Assembly (NCBI RefSeq): GCF_024713945.1
Contig: NC_134677.1
Span: forward strand, 62,001 to 126,000
Direction: 5' to 3'
DNA: 64,000 bases
From: Dermatophagoides farinae
Lineage: Eukaryota; Arthropoda; Arachnida; Sarcoptiformes; Pyroglyphidae
How positions within the stretch are numbered: position 1 is the stretch's first letter; every line of letters begins with the position of its first letter. The notes below the pieces were generated by a model. The model had not been told where the DNA came from and searched no databases. It saw only the letters and a program-made list of their open reading frames with translations. This document shows positions 35,859 through 46,275 of the stretch, piece after piece. The translations under genes were made by a program, and so were the position numbers.

Positions 35859-37237
35859 TCATCTAGTATTTCTGTCAAGTAAAAATGAATCAATGTATGA
35901 CGTATCTGATTCATTGGCAAAAAGCCAAAGATTTTTACTAAGATATTTTAGAAAATCATAAATATAGCTATTCACTAGATTTATACGTTCCGAATTGAGA
36001 TCAGTGTAAAAGAGGAATTGTCCCAATTTAGTAAACAATCGCAATAGATGAACAGCACCATAAAGTTTGGTAAAATCGATTCGTTTATCATTCATGTTCA
36101 TCATTGTGGCTGAATCCAATTTATTCTGTTGTTGACATTGTTGTAGTTCGGTACTGGATACTTCAGTACTCGTACTACAACTATCCGATGTTTCACTAGT
36201 TTGACTATTTTGATCATTGAACAACAATGGTAGACGAGAAGATTTAATACAAATTTGATTGTTGTTTTCACTTTCATTTGTTCGATTCGATGAGGATGGA
36301 AAACGATTGTTTCCAGATTTCGGTGTAGCTTTTCGAAATTTTTTCAATAAACGTTTCGAATCTTTGCTATTGGAGGGATCGGATTTGGCTGTCTTGGAAA
36401 ATTCATCATAATTTTTAATCAAATATTCCATTTGCTGTTTTTCCGATGGATATAGTAGGCATTTGTCGAGAAAAAAATTAAAATATCGTCTTATAGCGTT
36501 TAGGAAATCGATGTAACCATCGAGCGTATGATTTGAGGGTAATTTTGCCGCCTGCGACTTGTTGAAATAATAATCATTTAATATTTTGTCAATGTTCAAC
36601 TTGAATGGAAGATGTACCAATTTTTTCTGATTGATAATCAATTCCCAATCGTCGGTCAAAATGGTTTTCAAATCTTCAGGTATACGAATCTTTACTTCAC
36701 GTTTATTGAGAAAATCTTCCTGTTTTTCAATGTATACGGGAACTTCGATGTCATTTGAATTTAAATTTTTATAATTGTGATTTACTGAAAATACAAAAAT
36801 ACAAAAAATCAATGACAAATTCAATTGCCAATGGAATACATACCAGAATTGTTTGTATTATCGATGCTAGTGGATTTTTTCAACTCATCTTTTTTCGTTG
36901 ATTTTTTCTTCGATTCTTTCGTGTTCGTTTTATGGTGTTCAGTTTTTTTCGATTTTTTCTTATGACTTTTCTTATTGGATTGTCGTAATTTTTGTTGAAG
37001 TTTAAGGTTATCCTGTGTATATTTAAGAATTCGATCTGGCAACACCCATTCATCGTATTTGGGCTTCCAACCCCGATAATGTATTAGATATTCAATTATT
37101 GTATTTGATTTTCGTATGCTAACACATTTAGCTTCGTAGATATGTTTATCTTGATAGCAGAGAACTTTTTCACCAATTTCAAATTTAAATTTTTTGCTCG
37201 CATTCTTTTTATTGTTGTTGTTGTTGTTGTTGGTCAT
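35859..37237 (-). CDS. MORF4L1: MRG15-type chromodomain/MRG-domain protein
   Basis: Two exons (37237-36844, 36784-35859) give about 439 residues. The chromodomain is at about residues 18-70: FEIGEKVLCYQDKHIYEAKC and YRGWKPKYDEWVLPDRILKY, with the aromatic-cage Tyr and Trp. A Lys/Ser-rich linker follows. The MRG domain starts NKREVKIRIPEDLKTILTDD with INQKKLVHLP and ends LYGAVHLLRLFTKLGQFLFY plus YIYDFLKYLSKN. The family reads H3K36 methylation and sits in the NuA4/TIP60 acetyltransferase and SIN3 complexes. Sequence is closer to MRG15 than to MSL3. About 100 disordered residues (Ser/Asn/Gln-rich) are inserted within the MRG domain between YLIKNYDEFS and FTKLYGAVHLLR; human MRG15 (about 320-360 residues) has none there, whereas MSL3 does. 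Confidence 0.9.
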
Positions 37238-37435
37238 TTTTGTCCTGGTGGCCGTGTATAAATGATTAACATTTGTTCAGATGATGGTCGGGTCCAACAT
37301 GTATTGGACTGAGCGCGCTGCCACTCGATCATGCACGAGTTATTGAGGACAGTGAACTCTAGTGGCCAATATTTCAAGACTGAATTTCAGATTTTTTCAA
37401 ATGATCATCATAATCATAATAAATTATTTATTTTA

Positions 37436-38211
37436 TTAAATTTCAAAATTTTCAATCATTTCATCAAGTTTAGTATTTCGCCAATCATGTTTTACATTCT
37501 CAAGATGTGAGTCGAAATCAACAATGTTTAAATGATATTGTTTTCGGACTATTAATTCCTGTATGGCTTGGTAAAGTGTTTGGAAATTTTCCAATTGAAA
37601 TCCACGAACATTATTATTAATCGATTTTAGTTTCAATTTTCCATCAACATAATTGTACATGAATAGTGGTTGATTAAGCTTTTCAGCGTGATCAATAAAA
37701 GTAGCTAGATTATAATCATTCAACATGATCATCACCGATTCTGGATTGATTTCGTTAATTTTATCCGAAATACGTTCAGCAAATACCGTAGGAATTGGAT
37801 GTGGAATTTCATGGAAATAATCATTCGCTTGATAATATCCACCAATCGTGTAATTGGTGTTATTCTGTAGATAATTCGATACCTTTAAAATGAAAATATA
37901 TATAATTATAGCTTATCTAATATTCAATCATTAATTACTTGATTCAAAGCAACTTCCAACATTGGAGTTAAGCCATGACCCGAATGAAATAACGGAATGC
38001 AATCGACAAGCCGATTCGATTTATCAGCAGATTTCTTTTTCTTTTCCATCACTAATACACCATTGACGATGGCATGAGGATAACGTAGTGCATGCATCAA
38101 TACTTTGATGTAACATTTTATTGAAATGACTAGATCATCGTTGGAATTATTGCTGGATAATGATGTTCCCGGGGATGTAGGTGATAAATCTAATTGTTCA
38201 TCTGAAGACAT
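37436..38211 (-). CDS. EMC8: ER membrane protein complex subunit 8/9
   Basis: Two exons (38211-37939, about 37882-37436) give about 239 residues. Matches to EMC8 are ALRYPHAIVNGVLVMEK, LVDCIPLFHSGHGLTPMLEVAL, IGGYYQANDYFHE and the C-terminal VDFDSHLENVKHDWRN (human VDFDNHLDDIRNDWTN). The family has an MPN-like fold without catalytic metal ligands. It forms the cytosolic part of the EMC, the insertase for tail-anchored and multipass membrane proteins. Arthropods usually have one EMC8/9 gene. The start at 38211 (MSSDEQLDLSP) adds a Ser/Pro-rich leader before the domain. It is divergent from MED20 across 213 bases. Confidence 0.93.
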
Positions 38212-38424
38212 GATTATTATGTTTTCATAAATTACAATGTTGCTCAATCAGCTTCCAAATTGTTTATGAGATGAATCGAATATTTTTGATGATTTTTGAT
38301 GAATAAGCAAAACAATTTCCAGAAAGTTTCTTGATATATTCGTTACCAGTGTCGAAAAATTTTTTCTCGCAATTTTTTCTTTTGACCACATTTTATTATT
38401 GATCTCATTGGTTTTTGAAACAAA
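38212..38424. promoter_or_regulatory. Divergent promoter region EMC8/MED20
   Basis: 213 bases separate the two start codons, so both promoters must be here. Inferred from spacing; no defined box is visible. Confidence 0.4.
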
Positions 38425-39039
38425 ATGGTTGTCAGTTCCGTTCATATTGTTTCGGATTTTGCTGCCGGTCCACAAATGGTCGAAACATTTCAGACAAATC
38501 TGGAAACATTGGGTGCAAAAAAATCGGGCAATTTTCTAATCGAATGCGACACTTATTATTCTAATGCCGCAATATTCCCCACACAAAAGTTGCTCAATCT
38601 ATTACAATCATCGGAATATCCTGCCAGTGCATTTTCATTGATAGAAAATGGTCCAACCATTGTTGCCGATTCATCTTTCGAACAGATAATTACTAATTTA
38701 TCAAATTTTTATTCACCCAAAAAATTGGCTCGTGTTGAAGTCCGTGGTCAAAAATGGACGCTTGGTGATTTCATTGTCAAACTTGGATCATGTACAATGG
38801 GAGCTAATTTCAAAGCGGTTATTGCCGAAATCGAATATGGCCCTTGTTCGGTACCAAGTGCTTGTTGGGATCTAATTAAAGAATTGGGACGATCATTTGT
38901 TGGCCCTTCGATTAGTAAACCACATCAACATTTATTAGCTCGTATGAATGAATTGTATGGTCCAGTGGATACGATCCATCAATATAATGATATATTCAAT
39001 CAGATTAAAAAACAAACACCTCAAGGTAATACAATGTAA
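38425..39039 (+). CDS. MED20: Mediator complex subunit 20
   Basis: A single-exon frame of 204 residues, near the human length (212). Conserved stretches are ETFQTNLETLGAKKSGNFLIE, SSEYPASAFSLIENGPTIVAD, TLGDFIVKLGSCTMGANFK, EIEYGPCSVPSACWDLIKEL and ELYGPVDTIHQYNDIFNQIK, each matching MED20. The subunit is part of the Mediator head module (with MED17/MED18) that couples activators to RNA polymerase II. The ATG at 38425 is in good position for MVVSSVHIV, equivalent to human MGVTCVSQM. AATAAA lies shortly after the stop. The 3' end converges on the phosphatase gene, with 53 bases between stops. Confidence 0.95.
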   Translation: MVVSSVHIVSDFAAGPQMVETFQTNLETLGAKKSGNFLIECDTYYSNAAIFPTQKLLNLLQSSEYPASAFSLIENGPTIVADSSFEQIITNLSNFYSPKKLARVEVRGQKWTLGDFIVKLGSCTMGANFKAVIAEIEYGPCSVPSACWDLIKELGRSFVGPSISKPHQHLLARMNELYGPVDTIHQYNDIFNQIKKQTPQGNTM

Positions 39040-39092
39040 ATTCAATTCAATCAAATAAATTTGCTGAAATGAAAAACAATTTTTCATGCAAT

Positions 39093-39643
39093 TCATTTCA
39101 ATTCATTCATTTTATCAAGAAATGCTTTACAGCAACGTAAACATTGATCATAATTTGCAATGAATCCATCATTGCCACCTTGATAATATGGATCTTCAAT
39201 AATTAATTGACCTTCAGGATCATAGGATCCAAGTAATTCAATTTTTGATGTTGAATTAGATGGTGCCATTCGTTTGATGTTACTAATATTACTTTCATCC
39301 ATACCGAAAATCCATTCAAATCTTGTGAAATCCTCTTTTGTCAATTTACGAGCCTTATGATCGGTAGTCAAACCACGTTCTTTCAATATCTCAATGGCTC
39401 GATGATCCGGTAATTCACCCGTGTGATATGAAGCTGTTGCTGCACTATCACAAAACCATTCATCAGTTACATTTCTAAAATGTTTTTTCGAAACAAAAAA
39501 TCAAAATTAATCATTGATGATAAAAACACGTGTATTCAACAGAACCTTTTTTGGATTAAACTTTTGAAAACAGCTTCAGCTATTGGGGAACGGCAAATAT
39601 TACCGAGACAAACAAATAGTACACCACGTTTATTCGATGACAT
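39093..39643 (-). CDS. ACP1: Low-molecular-weight protein tyrosine phosphatase
   Basis: Two exons (39643-39546, 39474-39093) give about 159 residues, the usual family length. The P-loop is [10 protein letters not shown] (C-x5-R-S) near residues 11-20, and the catalytic Asp lies in [24 protein letters not shown] and [12 protein letters not shown] also match ACP1. The enzyme removes phosphate from phosphotyrosine in the cytosol through a cysteinyl-phosphate intermediate. The intron donor is weak (AG|GTTCTG) but the phase restores [17 protein letters not shown] in line with the family (human ISENWRVDSAAT). Confidence 0.95.
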
Positions 39644-40454
39644 TGTTCGGATGATGATCAAAAGAATGGAATGTTTGCAAAACTTGGATGTGAATAGTTG
39701 TCAATGACGATGATGTTCAATATTTATTATCAAATCATATCATAAAACTACAACATACTGTATACAGTATCGCCATCTATGGCCATCATCAAATTATCAT
39801 TGAATTCAATTCAATGCTCCAATCATATTTTCCAATGAAATTGAATAATAATCATACTCTTATACAACATCTTTGATAATGATGATGATTATGATGATGT
39901 TTGAATTTGATTAATTCATGAAAAAAAATTGTGCTCCATCACTTTAATATTAAAACGAGAAGGTTGAAATGTTTTTTAATCAACATCATGATGGTGGTGA
40001 TTATTTTGTTTTAATCATTTCCAGACAAATATTTTTCGAATATTTTTTTTTCTTCTTTACATCAAGTCATATTTTGAGCACAAAAATCAGCGTTCATTTT
40101 TTGTTGAAGAATCTTGATTATAAACAACAAGTTCAATAGCGAAAATAGCAATTTTACAGTCTTAAATTTAGCCATTTTTCTGGAAAAAAGAAGATTAGAT
40201 AAAAATCATCCGAGTTTTAAATGAACTGAATGAATGATTATGATGACGGTAGTTATTTTTATTGTATTCATTCAATCATTGTATCGATTGGAAAATGTAC
40301 AAAAATGAAAAATAAAAATCAATCCAAATTGCCTATATAAATCAATCGAAATGTATCAGAGTGTGGTGCTCACCAATCAACTACTCTACGAAATTCCTAC
40401 TCAAACACACCGAATTATTATTCATTCTCGCTGCAAATCTTCAATTCAATAATC
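39644..40454. other. Intergenic region between ACP1 and the methyltransferase
   Basis: A divergent gap of about 810 bases, AT-rich, with GAT repeats near 39879-39900. The last 130 bases include TATATAAA at 40333-40340, about 115 bases before the methyltransferase ATG, a plausible TATA box. A short palindromic ATACTGTATACAGTAT occurs near 39755-39772. Confidence 0.5.
40333..40340 (+). promoter_or_regulatory. Possible TATA box of the methyltransferase gene
   Basis: The sequence CTATATAAATC lies about 115 bases before the ATG at 40455, with no gene between. It is a plausible core promoter element, but AT-rich DNA makes chance matches common. Confidence 0.35.
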
Positions 40455-41270
40455 ATGGGTTCTGGAAACTACAATGCAACTGAATATCAGAAATTTCTTG
40501 ATCAAGTACAGTATTCGAAAAATGGAGTCGCTCGTTATGAATGGATATTTGGTGAAGGATATCTCTCAACTGGTGGTCTTGAAACAACCAAAGAAATTGT
40601 TCCACATTTAGAATTGAAATCTGGCCAAAAACTATTGGATATGGGTTCGGGACTTGGTGGCCATGACTTTTATATGGTGGAAAAATATGATGTTTACATT
40701 GATGCCGTGGATTTATCACAAAATATGATGGACGTTGTCATGGATTATTATAACAAAAAACCTCATTTGAAAGATAAAATCAATTTCCGTTTGTGCGACG
40801 TGACTAAGGCTGAATTTCCAAGTAATTATTATGATGCTATTTATAGCCGTGATGCTCTTTTGCACATCAAAGACAAACATCAATTGTTCCAAAACTTTAT
40901 GAAATGGCTTAAACCTGGTGGACGCATCGTTTTTACTGATTATCTACGTGGTGATGGCCAAACCAGTGAAGAATTTCAACAATACGTCAAACAACGTGAT
41001 TATACACTATGGACAAAAAACGAATATGAAAAAATGTTGAAAGAAGTAGGATTTGTCAATCTTAAAGTTCAAGAATCAAAAGATCAATTTGTCAAATCAT
41101 TAGAACGTGAATTGAAAAAACTAAGTGATGGTAAACAAGATTTCTTGTCGAAATTCTCTCAAAAAGATTACGATGATCTCGAAAATGGATGGACTGCCAA
41201 AATCAAACGTGCCCAAAATGATGATCAATCGTGGGTTTTGGTTGTTGCATTCAAGCCACAACAATCATAA
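40455..41270 (+). CDS. Phosphoethanolamine N-methyltransferase (single-domain, PMT type)
   Basis: An intronless frame of 271 residues. The N-terminal signature YSKNGVARYEWIFGEGYLST with GGLETTKEIV is the PMT substrate-site loop, including the active-site Tyr. The SAM-binding motif I is LLDMGSGLGGHDF. YSRDALLHIKDK carries the His equivalent to His132 of the Plasmodium enzyme, and FQQYVKQRDYTLWT and the DLENGWTAKIKRAQ end also match. The enzyme methylates phosphoethanolamine towards phosphocholine with S-adenosylmethionine. Length fits the Plasmodium enzyme (266) and the isolated plant/nematode PMT-2 domain. Whether it does all three methylations or only the last two is not visible. Insects lack this route as far as I know. 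All neighbours of similar size have introns except the short MED20 and RRP1, so lack of introns is suggestive only. Confidence 0.9.
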   Translation: MGSGNYNATEYQKFLDQVQYSKNGVARYEWIFGEGYLSTGGLETTKEIVPHLELKSGQKLLDMGSGLGGHDFYMVEKYDVYIDAVDLSQNMMDVVMDYYNKKPHLKDKINFRLCDVTKAEFPSNYYDAIYSRDALLHIKDKHQLFQNFMKWLKPGGRIVFTDYLRGDGQTSEEFQQYVKQRDYTLWTKNEYEKMLKEVGFVNLKVQESKDQFVKSLERELKKLSDGKQDFLSKFSQKDYDDLENGWTAKIKRAQNDDQSWVLVVAFKPQQS

Positions 41271-41407
41271 TGAATTGAATTATCATCATTTATTTTAATA
41301 ATAATCAACATGCATGACTAACACATTATAGTTAGGTTTTGAAATTTTATAAATTAAAATTAAAATTAAAAAATAAAATAAAATAAATATATGCCATAAA
41401 CCATAAA

Positions 41408-42919
41408 TCATTGGTTGTTGAGTATATTGCTCACAACATTGACAAATAAATCAATATTTTTCCAAGTCAAACCGGCAACATTGACACGACCATCTTCACA
41501 AAGATAAATACTATAATCATTAATCAATGTTTCAACTTGTGATGATGTTAATCCTGAGTACCAGAAAATGCCACGTTGTTCAGTGATTGTACGCCATTGT
41601 TGATGATACGATGGACAAGCTATCTCTAGTTTGGATTGTAGCTCTTTTCTTGTCAACGACAATCGCGATGAAATCCGCTGCAGATCTTGTTGCCATTCTT
41701 TTTTCAATGATGGATCCAACAGTATCGAGGCAACAAGTCGTCCGCCTTGAGTTGGTGGACAGATATATTTCGAAATGATTATATTTTTTAGTTGTGATTG
41801 TACACGATAAGCTTCATTCTCTGAATCACATACAATGGTCAATGATCCAACTCTATCACTATAGATACCCATATTTTTTGAAAATGATTGCGATATAAGC
41901 ATCAAATGGCCCTGTTCAGCAAACAAACGAATTGGATTGACATCTTGGTCGATATTTCCTGAACATAATCCATGATAAGCAATATCAAAAAATGGAAGTA
42001 AATTTTTATTTCTCACTATCCTCGATACCATCATCCATTGATCTGACTATTGATAAAATTAATAATAAATTGGATTGGATGATTAGATTAGATTAGATTA
42101 TTATCACTTTTTCATTTCCATTCAGTTTTACCATACATTCAATTCAATGGCCGATGGATTATGGCCACAAGGTTGTATGAGGATAACAGAATTATTTGGC
42201 AAATTTTTAAGATCTTCGAAAAAGCCATCTTCATCAAAAGTTTTACGATTATTATCATAATATCTAAATGCATGGATATCGAAATTATAATTTCGAAATA
42301 TAAAGTAATGATTGATCCATGATGGATTTGAAATTGATACTTGTTTGTGGCCTTGAAAAAATTTAGCCAAAAATGCAGCTCCCAAATCTAATGCACCGGT
42401 ACCGGCTAATGTTTGTACGGTTATGCTCTGCAAAAAAATTGTAGAATATGAGAAAAATTCCAAAACTGAATCAATGTTATACGAACAGATTTTTCAAGAG
42501 CACGATCACCACCAAATAACAATCTAAATGCTTCACGATTAAACGGCATATAACCTTCCATTGGTGAATAGTCTTTGTCAATCACGAAACAGTCATCAAA
42601 GACAATTTTTTCAGCTTTTCTTACTGTTGGAAATACATAGGATTCATTGTTTTCGGTTCGATATGTACCAATGGAAAGATTGATTTTTTCAGGATTCGGA
42701 TCCTGTTGATAAAGTTGATTTATCGACAGGATTGGATCTCTTGGAGCTAGACTGATTTTATTCCAGAAACTATTGGTGGAAAACATAGAAATGAATTCAT
42801 CAATTCAATTATAGAATATTGATTTATAATTTCACATACTTGTTGGGAGAAATTTTAACTTTGGGAAAAGCATTCTGATATGCTGAACGTTTGATAATTG
42901 AATAGATTCTGGCCGTCAT
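41408..42919 (-). CDS. GOT2: Aspartate aminotransferase, mitochondrial type (divergent)
   Basis: Four exons (42919-42840, 42769-42487, 42427-42137, 42046-41408) encode about 430 residues, equal to human GOT2. The N-terminus MTARIYSIIKRSAYQNAF is a basic presequence, then FWNKISLAPRDPILSINQLY matches the mature start. The PLP-binding Lys is in SQSFSKNMGIYSDRVGS; the cofactor Asn is in CGHNPSAIELN, Tyr in FFDIAYHGL, Trp in NPSWINH and the substrate Arg in DGRVNVAG. The enzyme interconverts aspartate/2-oxoglutarate and oxaloacetate/glutamate in the malate-aspartate shuttle. Conserved HNPTGVDP has become HNPSAIELN and SNPPLNGAR has become CPPTQGGR, so it is unusually divergent and may be a paralogue rather than the main enzyme. 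A TTAGA repeat at about 42083-42102 lies in intron 3. Confidence 0.88.
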
Positions 42920-44209
42920 TGTGATTGGTAATAGTGATGAGCCACCAGCATTAACTGGACATGGATAAGATTAAAAATGATTGGGCCGATGATGACGATG
43001 ATGATGATAGTCGCTGTATTTGTTTATAAGTTTTTGGTGAAAAAAATTTTTCAAATTAAAGAATCAAACTTTAGTAACAGTAGCCCCATGGTAACATCAT
43101 ACATCATGCCTGTATAATTCATTCAAACACAAATACCACACACACACACACACACACATGCATATAGAAAAATTCAAGATATCGTCAACTAGATTCAGGC
43201 TTCAATGATCAATTTCAACTTTCACCGCCATTGATTGTAGAGTTTCCATAAAAGAAACTAGTTGAAGATACAATGTCCTCCCATTTTTGTTTAACGTCGT
43301 TGATTATAACATTTTTTACGTTGAAATACGTTAATCACTTTTGTGCATGTTGTTGTAATGCATGAATCTTTGATTCAATAATTTTCTTCTTTTTTTGTCA
43401 CCATCTCGTTCACATTATCAACAATTTTGTTCCAACCACATATATCGAAGATATTAATTTCTTATGCACTCTTCTTCATATCACAAGAGTGTTTGTTGTT
43501 TGTCATCTGTTGTCCCATCCTTCAATAATGTGACCTTTGAATAAGTATAGCTGTTGTTGTCACAAAAAAAAACAAAAAAAAAACAGAAAAATTGTAATTC
43601 ATTTTTGTACTTGTAACTTTTATTGCATAACAATCAATCGTTGAATTTGGATTTTGTTTTTTTTTCAATTGAATTGAATTAGAAATTAAAAATGTAGGAC
43701 ATTCATCATGTATCATGTGCTTGAAAAAAAACACAGATCATGATTTATTTATTTTTTCCCTTTCCATTGATTAAATAACTAGAAAATATCTGGAAATCCG
43801 GCCATTGTTATTCACATTTGTTGGTCGCCTCAGGCAAAATTAAATAAAGTTACGATACATTCGAGGAATTATAATTCCTGTTGGTGATGGATGGAATGAT
43901 ATGAGAACAGTCGAATCAACAGGTGAATGATTTTTTCATTTCTCTTCACACAAATGGATAAGGTGAATGAATCACATGACGATGTTCATTAATCAATTTT
44001 AGATCGTATCGGTTTTCCTGAAATTCATTCTTTGAAATTGTTTTTTCTTCAACTTTATTTTTATTTTTATATCAATTCTAATTACAGAATATTATCAATC
44101 CTGATGAAATAGAAATACATGTCATATATGAATGTTGCATTTTAACTCGCAACTTTTTTTTATTTTCATCGAAATTGATTTTCAGAAATCTATCAATTGA
44201 AAAATAAAA
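42920..44209. other. Gene-free divergent region between GOT2 and the roadblock light chain
   Basis: About 1.3 kb of AT-rich sequence with a CA run (43137-43158) and A/T homopolymers. It should hold both promoters. I see no coding signal or RNA gene. Confidence 0.5.
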
Positions 44210-44645
44210 ATGGTTTGTTTTAATTTATCGGTCAGAATCCTGTATTAAAATTTCTTACTTTACAGAATGAAGTGGAAGAATTACTTAAAAATATTGATGG
44301 ACAATTTAAAGATGTAGTCGGTGTATTAATTGTGGATCGTGACGGTATTATCATCAAAAGTACCATCAACGAAGTGGTGGAAACAATACAAAACTATGGA
44401 ATGAGTATTGCACAGATTGTTGAAATGTCGAATCAAGCACTGAAGGAAAATGGTGAAATTCAATTTCTTCGAATGAAAACAAAAAGAAATGAATTCATTG
44501 TTGTACCTGGTAAGAATTTTCGATTCATCCATTATTGATTGATTCAATTTATTTATTTCCAGATAAAGAATTTATGTTGATAACAATTTTGAATGCGAAT
44601 AATCCTTCTCTCTCTCATGGACAACATGCACTATCGTCAAACTAG
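44210..44645 (+). CDS. DYNLRB1: Dynein light chain roadblock (LC7)
   Basis: Three exons: 44210-44212 (only the ATG), 44266-44509 and 44563-44645, giving 109 residues. The product begins MNEVEELLKNIDGQFKDVVG, matching human MAEVEETLKRLQSQKGVQG, then VDRDGIIIKST, FLRMKTKRNEFIVVPDKEFML and ITILNAN. The roadblock/LC7 fold binds the dynein intermediate chain as a dimer and attaches cargo. Placing the start codon alone in exon 1 recovers the family N-terminus; without it, the downstream frame would lack a Met in place. The C-terminus extends the usual end by about 13 residues (PSLSHGQHALSSN). Convergent with GCSH. Confidence 0.92.
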
Positions 44646-44789
44646 TCTTGACAAGACTTGTTTCAAAATTTGATTTTTTATATTTATTTTCAAAAAAATT
44701 TTGCAATATATGACAATTGTAAATTAATAATCATTTCCTAAACTAATAACAATATAAGTCTCTAACCCGAATAAAGAGAAAAGAAAATT

Positions 44790-45465
44790 TTAAGGTATGG
44801 TTTTTTGAAATTCTTCATATGCTTGTTCGTCCATCAATCCATCTACTTCTTTCGAATCCTTGATTTTGATTTTAAACAGCCATCCTTCATCATAACATGA
44901 CGAATTGATTAGACCGGGTTTTTCTTCCAAATTTTTATTGGTTTCAACAATTTTACCCGATACCGGTGTATAAATTTCATTGGCTGCTTTCACACTTTCG
45001 ATGGCGCCAATTTCATCTAGAAAAATTAAATTATTGGTCGCATGTTTTTTGCTTTGTCATAACAACAACGAACCATTTTGATTGTATTCCGAATCTATTT
45101 CGGGTAATTGTACATAGACAACATCGCCTAATGCTTCTTGAGCATATTGTGAGATTCCAACCGTCCCGACTGTTTTATCATTAGGATCCAATAGAACCCA
45201 TTCATGTTTTTCACTGTAACGACGATCTACAACAATGCAACAAATCAAATTATAAGAATGGATATGAATACTTTTAAAACCGACAAAAAACACCTGATAA
45301 AAACTTTGCTGAGGAAGAATAAATAGGGCGAATGATTCGTGACCAGAGGATTCTTGTATTGTTGTTCGATGACGTTATTTGGGATAGAAATTTTTTCTGC
45401 TGTTGTCCCAGAATCAAACGATTACAGCTTAAAAATACTTTACTACGGCTAAATATTTGTTTCAT
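44790..45465 (-). CDS. GCSH: Glycine cleavage system H protein, mitochondrial
   Basis: Three exons (45465-45294, 45226-45074, 45016-44790) give about 183 residues. A basic presequence ([18 protein letters not shown]) covers roughly the first 55. The mature domain reads [30 protein letters not shown] and the lipoylation site [16 protein letters not shown], with the modified Lys in [23 protein letters not shown] and MDEQAYEEF complete the match. H protein shuttles the aminomethyl group between P, T and L proteins in the matrix and also serves lipoate transfer. Both introns break after the first base of an Asp codon. Confidence 0.95.
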
Positions 45466-45620
45466 TGTGATTTTCGTGTGTGTTGTTGTTGAAAATGTTG
45501 CAAATTTTAAAATGGAAACTTGTTATGGCGGGCAACGAATTCGTTGCCTTTTCAATGACGAAAAATGAAATTAATCTAAATAATAATAAAAATAAAAATA
45601 AAAATAAGAAAAACATTAGC

Positions 45621-45714
45621 ACCTCATTCGAATGTTGATGATGATAAAAATCAACCGTTTTCTTTCCAGTTTTGGGATCACGATAAATCATATCATCATT
45701 CCACAGTTTAGTTT
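45621..45714 (-). other. Unassigned coding-like stretch
   Basis: The minus strand stays open with mixed composition: KLWNDDMIYRDPKTGKKTVD followed by FYHHQHSNE, flanked by an acceptor-like ATTAAG and a weak donor GTGCTA. No acceptable first or last exon and no family could be found, so it may be an exon of an undetected small gene between GCSH and THOC7, or chance. Confidence 0.25.
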
Positions 45715-46275
45715 CTTAATGAAAAAAACCAATACTTTTATCAAATGATTTTATGAATTGGATGAACTGATTTTGTTTATTTAATGGCCCAAAAAAGAAG
45801 AAATAATAAATAAATATAAATAAATAAAGATACAATCTTTTACTTTTTTGACGATGATGATAACAAACGAGTGAAGCGAAGAAAATGTCATCAAATGACA
45901 AAAATCAATAATGACAAATATGGAATTAAAATTTATTTCTATTTTCTTCTTCTGGTATTCGAATCAGCTAATAATTTGGTGGCGATAAGAAATTTTTTTT
46001 TTCAATTTTCTTTATTATAATCGTGGAATATTATTTGCAAGTGAATCACATGTGAATATAAATAAACACACACGCCATCTCGAATCATCGTTTATAAAAC
46101 ACAGAAATTTTTTTTTTTTTTTTTTGTTAAATTCATTTAATTGAAATAGAACACAAGTGAATGATATAGATTTTTGAAAATCAAATCAAGTGAATTTGGG
46201 AAAAAACTTTTAAACAGGAAAAAATCGAAATAAAGAAAGAAAGATAAATAGTTGCTATATATAAGAATAAGAATA
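45715..46275. other. AT-rich spacer between GCSH and THOC7
   Basis: Contains AAT/TAAA repeats and a T run at 46107-46124. It must hold the GCSH promoter and the THOC7 3' UTR. No supported gene. Confidence 0.45.

Noticed and set aside
42083-42102. TTAGA pentanucleotide repeat thought to be telomere-like
   Set aside because: Only about four units, unit is TTAGA and not TTAGG, and it lies inside an intron of GOT2.
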